Made by a program: the position numbers and the translations under genes. Shown here in pieces: positions 1-5,849 of a DNA stretch of 15,249 bases. The notes under the pieces were generated by a model. It saw only the letters and a list, made by a program, of their open reading frames with translations. It was not told the origin of the DNA and searched no databases. This stretch comes from an uncultured Bacilli bacterium (GTDB lineage: Bacteria > Bacillota_I > Bacilli_A > RF39 > UBA660), in contig CANQHW010000010.1 of NCBI GenBank assembly GCA_947623855.1, positions 1 through 15,249 of the forward strand, written 5' to 3'. Each line of letters starts with the position of its first letter. Position 1 is the stretch's first letter.

Positions 1-788
1 GGATAATTAGAGAGATCGCATATTTCTTTAATATAACAAACTTTCTTCCCTTTAATATCATTTTCGATATTTTTAACTAAATCGATATTAGAAGAATCCC
101 AAGAGGTCATATCGTTTAAATCTTGTCCCTTCATCGCATTAACGACTACTCCGGCATCAAAAACATTTCTTGTTAAAACACCACAGTGATCTAAACTTGA
201 TGCAAAAGGAAATAACCCAAAACGGGAAATCATACCATAAGTTGGTTTATAACCCACAATTCCACAGTACGCTGCGGGTTTTCTTATCGAGTCTCCGGTA
301 TCACTTCCTAGTGCATAAGGATAAACTCCCGCCGCCACCGAAGCCGCACTACCACAAGAAGATCCCCCTGGAGTTCTAGTAACATCCCACGGATTTTTCA
401 CAATTCCTGTATGAGCAGTGATTCCCGCACCACCCATACCAAATTCGTCCATCGCTGTCTTAGCAACTCCTAAAGCATTATGTTTATTTAAATTAGTAAT
501 TGCGGTAGCATTATAAAAAGGAACATAATTATTTAGTGTATTAGAAGAAGCCGTCGTTAAAATATCCTTCGTGGCATAATTATCTTTAATTCCATAAGGA
601 ATACCAGATAAAATATCTTCTGTAACTTCTTTTTCTTGAGCGTCATCTAAAATACTTACAAAAGCATTACAATCTTTTTGGACTAAATGCGCTTTTTCTA
701 AGCTTTCTTTAATAAGTTTTTTACATGTTACTTCTTTATTAATTAAGGCTTCATGTATTTCTTTTAAGCTTTTATCCATATAACTCAT
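1..788 (-). CDS. gatA: Glutamyl/aspartyl-tRNA amidotransferase subunit A (3' part outside window)
   Basis: Reading the minus strand from ATG 788 gives an uninterrupted frame of 262 complete codons to the left edge; GatA is usually about 480 residues, so roughly half is present. It is the amidase-signature subunit that releases ammonia from glutamine for GatB. The Lys/cis-Ser/Ser triad is visible: K68 in GIPYGIKDNYA, S143 in PGGSSCGSAA and S167 in GSDTGDSIRKPA, with the 24-residue Ser-Ser spacing of the family. Two usual glycines are changed (C145 and D166); I believe the second is common in Mollicutes-type GatA. The start overlaps the gatC stop (ATGA) and is preceded by GGGGGTGA, indicating translational coupling. 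Met4 is an alternative start. Confidence 0.95.
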   Translation of the reverse strand, partial: MSYMDKSLKEIHEALINKEVTCKKLIKESLEKAHLVQKDCNAFVSILDDAQEKEVTEDILSGIPYGIKDNYATKDILTTASSNTLNNYVPFYNATAITNLNKHNALGVAKTAMDEFGMGGAGITAHTGIVKNPWDVTRTPGGSSCGSAASVAAGVYPYALGSDTGDSIRKPAAYCGIVGYKPTYGMISRFGLFPFASSLDHCGVLTRNVFDAGVVVNAMKGQDLNDMTSWDSSNIDLVKNIENDIKGKKVCYIKEICDLSNY

Positions 789-1093
789 GATGTTTCACCC
801 CCAACAACCTTTGGTACCTCCACATACCTTCCATAAGTATTTTGACAATTTTTTAAAACATCTTTAATATCGGAAGGCGTTGCTGCTTCATCTTCTCTTA
901 ATTTAGTTATTGTATTATCCAAAGGATGTGTTAAAGGCTTAACTTTTTCAATATCTTTTATGGTACTAATTTTGGCGATACTCTCATCAATTACTTCAAA
1001 CTCAGATAACACGTTATTTAACTCTTCTTCCGTTAACCCAATTAAAAGTTTATCCGCATAATCATTAACCATTTCTTTGGTAAATTTTGCCAT
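785..1093 (-). CDS. gatC: Glutamyl/aspartyl-tRNA amidotransferase subunit C
   Basis: The 102-residue protein matches GatC in length and pattern. It has a helical N-terminus with the LTEEELNNVLSEFEVI segment, then the extended VKPLTHPLDNTITKLREDE segment (PLxHPLD-type motif) that wraps GatA and GatB, and a YVEVPKVVG C-terminus. GatC is the small scaffold that stabilises the GatA-GatB interface in the cytoplasm. The start is ATG 1093 with AAGGAAG 7 nt upstream. It lies 15 nt after the asnS stop and overlaps the gatA start by 4 nt, so it belongs to the same operon. gatB is not in the window and would be expected beyond gatA. Confidence 0.95.
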   Translation of the reverse strand: MAKFTKEMVNDYADKLLIGLTEEELNNVLSEFEVIDESIAKISTIKDIEKVKPLTHPLDNTITKLREDEAATPSDIKDVLKNCQNTYGRYVEVPKVVGGETS

Positions 1094-1108
1094 TATCTCA
1101 CTTCCTTT

Positions 1109-2469
1109 TTAATATTCACAATGTCCTGGTGTTCTAGGGAATGGGATAACATCTCTAATATTATCGACACCAGTTAAATAAATTATTAATCTTTCAAATC
1201 CCATACCAAAACCGGAATGATAACAAGTTCCAAATCTTCGTAAGTTGCAATACCAATCAACCGTTTTAACATCAACACCCATAGATTTTGCTCGCGCCAG
1301 TAATTTATCATAATCTTCTTCACGTTGGCTGCCCCCCATAAGTTCACCAGCTCCCGGAACTTCTAAATCGACAGCAGCAACCGTTTTACCATCTTTGTTT
1401 TCTTTCATATACCAAGCTTTAATATCTTTAGGCCAGTTCGTAATAAACACCGGTCCTTTAAAGACTTCATCCGTTAAATATCTTTCATGTTCTTTCGCAA
1501 TATCGCTTTCATAAGTAGGGGTAAATTCCCATTTAACATCTGCTTTATTCAAGATATCAATCGCTTCATGATGTGTTACCCGATGGAATTTAGACTTAAC
1601 TAAAGTATTTAGTTTATCTAATAACCCATTCGCCACAAACTTATCTAAAAATTCTAATTCCGTATGACATTTATCTAAAACATAATTAACGACATATTTT
1701 AACATATCCTCTTCAATATCCATTAAACAATCTAAATCACAAAAGGCTATTTCCGGTTCAATCATCCAAAACTCATTCGCATGGGTTTTAGTATTAGAGT
1801 TTTCGGTTCTAAAAGTTGGTCCAAAAGTATAAATCTTTTTAAAGGCCATGGCAAAAGCTTCCCCGTGTAATTGACCTGTCCCCGTAATAAAAGCTAATTT
1901 ATTAAATAAATCTTGTTCATAATCACATTTACCATCCTTTAAAGGAAGATTATCTAAATCTAAAGTAGTTAATTTAAACATTTGGTTTTCCCCTTCACAA
2001 TCTGCCGTCGTAATTAAAGGAGTATGGACATATAAATATCCCTTACTTTGGAAATATTCGTGGATGGCCATGGCTGCCACACTTCTTATTCTAAAAACCG
2101 CTTGAAATAAATTAGTTCTTGGTCTTAAATAAGTTTGTTCTCGTAAAAACTCTCTAGTATGAGCTTTAGGTTGAATGGGATAGTCACTAGGTGAATCCCC
2201 GAGTAAAGTAATCTTCTTTGCTTTAAGTTCATAATCTTGTTTACCTTCACTTTTAACTAGGGTACCTTCTACTTCTAATGCACACCCTACTAAATAATGA
2301 CTTACTTTATTAAAATCATCTAAAGTATTGTCATAAACAATTTGCAAGTGATTAAAAGAAGTTCCATCAGCAAAATCGATAAACCCAAAGTTAGCTTGCG
2401 GACGATGGTTTCTAATCCAGCCCGTAACTATTAATCTTTACTTACATCTTTAATATCTAATTTTTGCAT
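1109..2469 (-). pseudogene. asnS: Asparaginyl-tRNA synthetase, frameshifted near its start
   Basis: The class II AsnRS charges tRNA-Asn with asparagine. The long frame (from about 2347) holds the catalytic domain: motif 2 (FGPTFRTENSNTKTHANEF), the MGGSQREEDYDKL segment and motif 3 (GFGMGFERLI), ending HCEY. The N-terminal OB-fold begins in another frame. ATG 2469, with AAAGGA 8 nt upstream, reads MQKLDIKDVSKD and then meets TAA at 2433-2431. A -1 frame continues immediately as LIVTGWIRNHRPQANFGF and joins the main frame. One missing base in the GATTAATAG stretch (2436-2431) explains it; restoring it gives 453 residues, normal for AsnRS. No slippery heptamer is visible, so a real mutation or a sequencing/assembly error is likelier than programmed frameshifting. 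The TTG at 2347 has no ribosome site and would delete most of the anticodon-binding fold. Confidence 0.85.
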
Positions 2470-2486
2470 TATCTTTATCCTTTCTT

Positions 2487-3800
2487 TTATGGCGTAATTC
2501 TTGATGGTCCTCTAAATAGGAACATCGTTTCTTTAAGACTTGGAATACCTAATAATAACATTGTTAAGCGATCAACCCCAATAGCAAATCCGCCATGAGG
2601 AGGGCAACCATATTTAAAGAACTCTAAATAGAACTCGACATCTTTATCTAATCCCTTTTCCTTGCATTGTTTTACTAAAATATCATAACGATGCTCTCTT
2701 TGGGCTCCCGTAGTTATTTCACAACCCTTCCAAATTAAGTCATAACCTTGCGGAACATCATCTTCCCGCATATGATAAAATGGTCTTTTCACTTTACTAA
2801 AATCCGTTACAAAAATAAATTCATGATTATATACTTCTTTCGCATACCGGGAAGTAAGTTTTTCCATCTCGGCATTCATATCCCCAATTTCTTCTTCCGG
2901 TACTTGATAACCATATCTCTTTTCTAATTCTTTACATAAATCCGGTAATTTAATCGTTGGGAATGGCATAGTTGGTACAACCACATCTACTCCCCATAAT
3001 TCTTTAATTTTATCGCCATGTTTTTCTTTTACTTCTTTTAAAGCATAAACTAACATTTCTTCTTCAACTTTTGCCACATCTTTATAAGAATCAATATAAC
3101 TCATCTCTAAATCAAAAGAAGTAAATTCCGTAGCATGCCGATAAGAATTCGAATTCTCGGCTCTAAAAGCGGGAGCTACTTCAAATATTCTTTCCATTCC
3201 ACTAGCCATTGCCATTTGCTTATAAAATTGCGGGCTTTGAGCTAAATAAGCTTTATCTTTAAAGTATTTTACTTCAAAAACAGAAGACCCTGACTCACTC
3301 GCCGTTTTAATTAATTTAGGAGTATGAATCTCGATAAATTTACGTTCATATAAATAATCTCTTAAAGCTTTAACTAATGTAGTTTGGACTTCAAAAATTA
3401 AAGCATTCTTTTCATTTCTTAAATCAAGAAAACGATTATCTAAACGATTATCTAAAGAAGTACTACTTAAATCATTATAATTTAAAGGTAGTTCTTCACT
3501 ACTTAGAGAAGTAATAATAATTGATTCGGGGATTATTTCCATTCCTCTTAATTTAACTTTCTCATTAGCATTTAAAGTTCCAATCACTGTAACGGTAGAA
3601 TTAGGAGTAAGTTTATCTACAATACTCAATAACTCTTTAGAAGCCGTTTCTTTTTCTATTGTAACTTGCACTTTATTAGTTTTATCTTTAATAACTAAAA
3701 ATGCCACGTATTGGAGATTTCTGTTCTTCTCGACAAAACCATCTATTCTTACTTTTTCGCCAATCTTTTTATCTAATTCTTCTATATATGTTCTTTCCAT
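2487..3800 (-). CDS. aspS: Aspartyl-tRNA synthetase, archaeal/AspS2 type
   Basis: This 437-residue class II synthetase resembles archaeal-type AspRS: short, with no bacterial GAD insertion (bacterial AspRS is about 590 residues). Visible are the N-terminal OB-fold, the SSTSLDNRLDNRFLDLR linker, the flipping-loop region (TASESGSSVFEVKYF), the QSPQFYKQMAM motif, motif 2 (FRAENSNSYRHATEFTSFD), GAQREHRYDIL, motif 3 (GFAIGVDRLTMLLLG) and the terminal RGPSRITP. Archaeal-type AspRS in bacteria is often non-discriminating, making Asp-tRNA(Asn) for GatCAB. Here the residue equivalent to Trp26 of the discriminating Thermococcus enzyme is Glu24, while the Lys85 equivalent is Lys83, so specificity is unclear. 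I chose ATG 3800 because GGTGAT, overlapping the hisS stop, is a good Shine-Dalgarno; an in-frame GTG lies at 3809. asnS starts 17 nt downstream. Confidence 0.93.
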   Translation of the reverse strand: MERTYIEELDKKIGEKVRIDGFVEKNRNLQYVAFLVIKDKTNKVQVTIEKETASKELLSIVDKLTPNSTVTVIGTLNANEKVKLRGMEIIPESIIITSLSSEELPLNYNDLSSTSLDNRLDNRFLDLRNEKNALIFEVQTTLVKALRDYLYERKFIEIHTPKLIKTASESGSSVFEVKYFKDKAYLAQSPQFYKQMAMASGMERIFEVAPAFRAENSNSYRHATEFTSFDLEMSYIDSYKDVAKVEEEMLVYALKEVKEKHGDKIKELWGVDVVVPTMPFPTIKLPDLCKELEKRYGYQVPEEEIGDMNAEMEKLTSRYAKEVYNHEFIFVTDFSKVKRPFYHMREDDVPQGYDLIWKGCEITTGAQREHRYDILVKQCKEKGLDKDVEFYLEFFKYGCPPHGGFAIGVDRLTMLLLGIPSLKETMFLFRGPSRITP

Positions 3801-3809
3801 TAATATCAC

Positions 3810-5072
3810 CTATAAATTCCCATCTAATTCATCAATTAAGTTAATTTCTTTAACTTTTTTCTTTTCTTTTGTTAGATTATCTTTTAACTCTAACATGCCT
3901 TCTTTTAAATCTTCACTATTTAAAATAATTAAATATTTTGCATTATATTTATCGGCTTCTTTAAATTGATTCTTTAACGATTTTTCTAAATAATCCATCT
4001 CGGCACTAAATCCGTTTAATCTTAGTTCTTGGGTTAGATACATCGCATGGCGTTTTTCTTCATCATTGACATAGAGAATAAAGACATCTAATGATCTTTC
4101 ATCCGCACATTTAAGTTCTAAAGTATCTATCGTAAATAGTACTCTTTCTAACCCACAAGCAAATCCCATAGCAGGTACTTCTGGTCCATCCAAATTCTTA
4201 ACTAAAGAATTATATCTTCCCCCACCGGCTAAAACATTACCCGTTCCTAATTCTTTGATATCACAAACAATTTCAAATACTGTATGATCATAATAGTCTA
4301 ATCCTCTTACTACATTGGCATCAACTTCATAATCAATATCTAATTCATCTAAATAACTTAATACTTTATTAAATCTTTCTTTACTTTCTTCATTTAGATA
4401 ATCGATAACTTTCGGAGCATTCTTAATTACTTCATTTTCCCCATCAACTTTACAATCTAAAATGCGTAACGGATTTTTCTTAAATCTGGCTTCGCAATCA
4501 CTACATAAATCTTTTAAATGTGGTTCTAAATAACTAGTTAAAGCTTTACTATAGTTTTCCCTACTTTCTTTATCTCCTAAAGAGTTTATCTTAACTTTTA
4601 AATTTTTAATTCCCAAAGCTTCAAATATTCTTACTGGTAAACTAATAATTTCAGCATCAACACTCGGATCATTACTTCCTAATACTTCCATCCCAAATTG
4701 GGTAAATTCTCTATTTCTTCCCGCTTGGGGTCTTTCATATCTATACATCGTCCCAAAATAATATAATTTAGTTAAATCATTACTACCATATAACTTATTT
4801 TCAATATAACTTCTAACTACACCCGCTGTCCCTTCTGGTCTTAAAGTTAAATCTCTACCTTTTTTATCTTGAAAATCATAAGTTTCTTTTGTAACAATAT
4901 CCGTAGTTTCTCCTACTCCTCTATGGAATAGTTCTCTACTTTCAAATATCGGTGTTCTAATATAATCATAATTATATAAATTTGCAAAAGTTTTAACCAC
5001 TTCTTCCACATAATTATAATTTCTTGCATTAGCTCCTAACACATCATAAGTTCCTTTAGGTTTAGTAATCAT
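3810..5072 (-). CDS. hisS: Histidyl-tRNA synthetase
   Basis: The 420-residue protein has normal HisRS length and order: N-terminal KGTYDVLG; motif 1 region (YDYIRTPIFESRELFHRGVG); LTLRPEGTAGVVR; motif 2 (YRYERPQAGRNREFTQFGME); the histidine signature RGLDYYDHTVFEI (usual form RGLDYYTGTVFE); motif 3 (AMGFACGLERVLF); and a C-terminal anticodon-binding domain. The start is ATG 5072 with AAGGA 7 nt upstream; a nearby ATG at 5079 is out of frame. It is the first gene of the operon and sits directly behind the T-box leader, although that leader's codon and acceptor matches do not fit tRNA-His. Its TAG stop overlaps the aspS ribosome-binding site. Confidence 0.97.
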   Translation of the reverse strand: MITKPKGTYDVLGANARNYNYVEEVVKTFANLYNYDYIRTPIFESRELFHRGVGETTDIVTKETYDFQDKKGRDLTLRPEGTAGVVRSYIENKLYGSNDLTKLYYFGTMYRYERPQAGRNREFTQFGMEVLGSNDPSVDAEIISLPVRIFEALGIKNLKVKINSLGDKESRENYSKALTSYLEPHLKDLCSDCEARFKKNPLRILDCKVDGENEVIKNAPKVIDYLNEESKERFNKVLSYLDELDIDYEVDANVVRGLDYYDHTVFEIVCDIKELGTGNVLAGGGRYNSLVKNLDGPEVPAMGFACGLERVLFTIDTLELKCADERSLDVFILYVNDEEKRHAMYLTQELRLNGFSAEMDYLEKSLKNQFKEADKYNAKYLIILNSEDLKEGMLELKDNLTKEKKKVKEINLIDELDGNL

Positions 5073-5091
5073 TTTTCATTCCTTCTTTCTT

Positions 5092-5158
5092 AAAAAACAA
5101 AAACCCAGTATCTGTAAGGGCGAGGACTTCCCCGCGGTGCCACCTTACTTTACTAGGT
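5092..5158 (-). terminator. Terminator-like hairpin of the T-box leader
   Basis: ACCTAGTA (5158-5151) pairs with TACTGGGT (5110-5103) through 8 pairs with one G-U, followed by TTTTTG and TTTTTT down to 5092. The stem encloses the GTAAGG/CCTTAC helix that also forms the antiterminator, so this is not the usual competing, separate terminator. It lies 20 nt before the hisS start. Confidence 0.6.
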
Positions 5159-5297
5159 CTTAACTCTTTATCGCTATATAAGCGTCTTGTAATTATTTAG
5201 AGCTGTTCGTTCATATAATAATCTTTCGACTTTCCCACCATTTCGTCTTCTCTTTAAAGCACTTATTATATTACTTTTTCCCCTTACAAGAATTTCT
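5098..5297 (-). promoter_or_regulatory. T-box riboswitch leader of the hisS-aspS-asnS-gatCA operon, with GAAC (Glu/Asn) specifier
   Basis: The T-box sequence AAGGTGGCACCGCGG is at 5146-5132 on the minus strand, inside an antiterminator-type helix (GTAAGG/CCTTAC, 5148-5114) with the UGGCACC bulge. UGGC pairs with a GCCA acceptor end, predicting a G73 tRNA (Asn, Asp or Glu; tRNA-His has C73). Stem I is closed by CTTGTAA/TTACAAG (5290-5284 with 5192-5186). The S-turn AGTA (5275-5272) faces GAA, and a helix ATATAATAA/TTATTATAT lies above it. The 3' side of the specifier loop reads GAACGAACAG, so the codon is GAA (5208-5206) or the overlapping AAC (5207-5205) followed by A. Neither CAC nor GAC is present. 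A small stem III (CGCT/AGCG) follows. Confidence 0.9.
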
Positions 5298-5303
5298 ATG
5301 CTT

Positions 5304-5332
5304 ATTATACCCGTTTTTATCTTATTTGTAAA
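5304..5332 (-). promoter_or_regulatory. Promoter of the hisS operon
   Basis: TTTACA (5332-5327), 17-nt spacer, TATAAT (5309-5304) on the minus strand. Transcription would begin near 5297, just before the base of T-box stem I, which supports the assignment. Confidence 0.8.
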
Positions 5333-5355
5333 TAAAATTTAATAATATTTACAAA
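5325..5355. promoter_or_regulatory. Perfect 10-bp inverted repeat between divergent promoters, possible operator
   Basis: TTTGTAAATA (5325-5334) and TATTTACAAA (5346-5355) are exact reverse complements with an 11-nt spacer. The left arm covers the -35 box of the hisS operon promoter, and the right arm ends 8 nt before the -35 of the toxin promoter. A second, imperfect match (CTTGTT at 5362-5367 with AACAAG at 5378-5383) lies within the toxin promoter. This arrangement suits a regulator binding between divergent genes, but no such regulator is encoded here, and chance palindromes are common in AT-rich DNA. Confidence 0.4.
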
Positions 5356-5362
5356 ATATAAC

Positions 5363-5391
5363 TTGTTATTTGTTGTAAACAAGAGTATAAT
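5363..5391 (+). promoter_or_regulatory. Promoter of the small hydrophobic peptide mRNA
   Basis: TTGTTA (5363-5368), 17-nt spacer, perfect TATAAT (5386-5391). The predicted start near 5398 gives an mRNA of about 244 nt ending at the terminator near 5641. Confidence 0.75.
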
Positions 5392-5424
5392 TATTTGTAG
5401 AGCATTATAGTTGCTGGAGTGTCT

Positions 5425-5454
5425 ACCACCTAATCGTGACAGTAGATTGGTGGT
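5425..5454 (+). promoter_or_regulatory. Hairpin sequestering the ribosome-binding site of the small peptide
   Basis: ACCACC (5425-5430) pairs with GGTGGT (5449-5454), then after a bulged T5431, AATC (5432-5435) pairs with GATT (5445-5448), leaving a 9-nt loop. The Shine-Dalgarno GGTGGTGA (5449-5456), well placed before ATG 5461, is in the 3' arm. Translation should therefore be weak until the hairpin opens, which is typical of type I toxin mRNAs. Confidence 0.7.
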
Positions 5455-5460
5455 GAGTTA

Positions 5461-5544
5461 ATGAAGAAAAAATCTTCTTTAATGGGGGTTTTGGAATCAA
5501 TCATAATCATATTAGTCTTGCTTATTATCTTGAAATTAATATGA
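5461..5544 (+). CDS. Putative type I toxin: 27-residue membrane peptide
   Basis: The ATG follows GGTGGTGA by 4 nt (core GGTGG by 7 nt). The peptide begins MKKKSSLMGVLES, continues with an unbroken hydrophobic run (IIIILVLLIIL) and ends KLI before TGA. A basic N-terminus plus one short transmembrane helix fits membrane-acting type I toxins. I do not recognise it as Fst/Ldr, TxpA/BsrG or another named family, since the characteristic motifs are absent. Support comes from the setting: its own promoter, a buried ribosome site, long 5'-3' complementarity, a strong terminator, and a convergent antisense RNA over the 3' UTR. It could instead be a regulatory or leader peptide. It lies between the divergent hisS operon and the ATPase gene. 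Confidence 0.65.
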   Translation: MKKKSSLMGVLESIIIILVLLIILKLI

Positions 5545-5584
5545 AAAAGACACTTAACCAAAATCTTTTAAAAGATTAGGTTAA
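5544..5584 (-). terminator. Terminator of the predicted antisense RNA
   Basis: TTAACC (5554-5559) pairs with GGTTAA (5579-5584) and AATCTTTT (5562-5569) with AAAAGATT (5570-5577), across a small internal loop. On the minus strand the stem is followed by GTGTC and five Ts (5548-5544), ending right at the toxin stop codon. Confidence 0.7.
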
Positions 5585-5611
5585 ATGTCACCAACTTTTG
5601 GTAGACATTTC

Positions 5612-5641
5612 AGCATTGCGAAACTAAAATGCTCCTTTTTT
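5612..5641 (+). terminator. Terminator of the toxin mRNA
   Basis: AGCATT (5612-5617) pairs with AATGCT (5628-5633), followed by CC and a six-T run (5636-5641). A second hairpin (AAATGTC at 5583-5589 with GACATTT at 5604-5610, plus ACCA with TGGT) lies just upstream in the 3' UTR. Confidence 0.75.
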
Positions 5642-5669
5642 ATTTTATGAAGTTTCCTTCATTAGATAC

Positions 5670-5698
5670 ATAATATCATAAAATAATCATATTTTCAA
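5670..5698 (-). promoter_or_regulatory. Promoter of the predicted antisense RNA
   Basis: TTGAAA (5698-5693), exact 17-nt spacer, TATTAT (5675-5670) on the minus strand, pointing at the toxin mRNA 3' end. There is no ORF downstream that it could otherwise serve before the toxin gene. Confidence 0.65.
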
Positions 5699-5717
5699 GC
5701 ACTAGTTTTACACTTTC

Positions 5718-5745
5718 TGCATATTATTCATGGAAAAAATATGCA
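5718..5745. repeat. Perfect 8-bp inverted repeat in the intergenic region
   Basis: TGCATATT (5718-5725) and AATATGCA (5738-5745) flank a 12-nt loop. It lies between the antisense promoter and the 23-bp repeats and could be an operator or a weak transcript end. No T-run follows closely on either strand. Confidence 0.4.
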
Positions 5746-5766
5746 AATTCATTTTTAAAAAACTCC

Positions 5767-5835
5767 AAAGTCGGAAGTAAATCGGCGCCAAATCAGGAAG
5801 TAAAATAGCGCCGAAGTCGGAAGTTAGTACTATAT
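5767..5835 (+). repeat. Three tandem 23-bp direct repeats upstream of the ATPase gene
   Basis: Units begin at 5767, 5790 and 5813, exactly 23 bp apart, with core AAGTCGGAAGTAAAT. Units 1 and 2 end in GCGCC (GGCGCC and AGCGCC); unit 3 keeps AGTCGGAAGT and then diverges into TAGTACTATAT. They are locally GC-rich against an AT-rich background and end 15 nt before the extended -10 of the ATPase promoter, where a regulator could bind. Confidence 0.8.
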
Positions 5836-5849
5836 TTTTTTGAAAATTG

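Larger units (their letters stand above)
5412..5615 (+). repeat. Inverted repeat joining the 5' leader and 3' UTR of the toxin mRNA
   Basis: TGCTGGAGTGTCTACCA (5412-5428) can pair with TGGTAGACATTTCAGCA (5599-5615) over 17 consecutive bases: 15 Watson-Crick and 2 G-U. In addition, 5400-5406 (GAGCATT) is complementary to 5628-5634 (AATGCTC). The 5' arm shares ACCA (5425-5428) with the ribosome-site hairpin. The 3' arm overlaps the hairpin 5583-5610 and the first bases of the terminator, so these folds compete. Confidence 0.7.
5544..5663 (-). ncRNA. Predicted antisense RNA (antitoxin) to the toxin mRNA 3' UTR
   Basis: A minus-strand promoter (5698-5670) predicts a start near 5663, and the next intrinsic terminator ends at the T-run 5548-5544, giving an RNA of about 120 nt with no ORF. 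It would contain three hairpins: ATGAAG/CTTCAT (5662-5647), the complement of the mRNA terminator, and the complement of hairpin 5583-5610, before its own terminator. It overlaps the mRNA by about 98 nt, almost entirely in the 3' UTR and barely touching the ORF. It also carries a near-copy (15 of 17) of the mRNA 5' leader segment. This tail-to-tail overlap resembles TxpA/RatA and BsrG/SR4. Confidence 0.6.

Noticed and set aside
170..379. Plus-strand ORF of 69 codons
   Set aside because: It is antisense to gatA, which is clearly coding through this stretch.
1109..2347. AsnRS starting at TTG 2347 as a complete gene
   Set aside because: There is no Shine-Dalgarno, it would lack most of the OB-fold, and homologous coding sequence continues upstream to the frameshift and to a good ATG at 2469.
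2425..2445. Programmed -1 frameshift in asnS
   Set aside because: The junction AAAGATTAATAG has no slippery heptamer, and no downstream stem or upstream Shine-Dalgarno-like stimulator is evident.
5400..5460. Purine-type riboswitch (the leader contains a TCTACC string)
   Set aside because: The three-way junction and its P1-P3 helices are absent; the string is explained by the ribosome-site hairpin and the long-range pairing.
5698..5762. Minus-strand 14-codon ORF near 5752-5708
   Set aside because: It is too short, has no ribosome site or promoter of its own, and is not hydrophobic or otherwise distinctive.
5767..5835. CRISPR array
   Set aside because: Repeats abut directly with no spacers, there are only three, and no cas gene is nearby.
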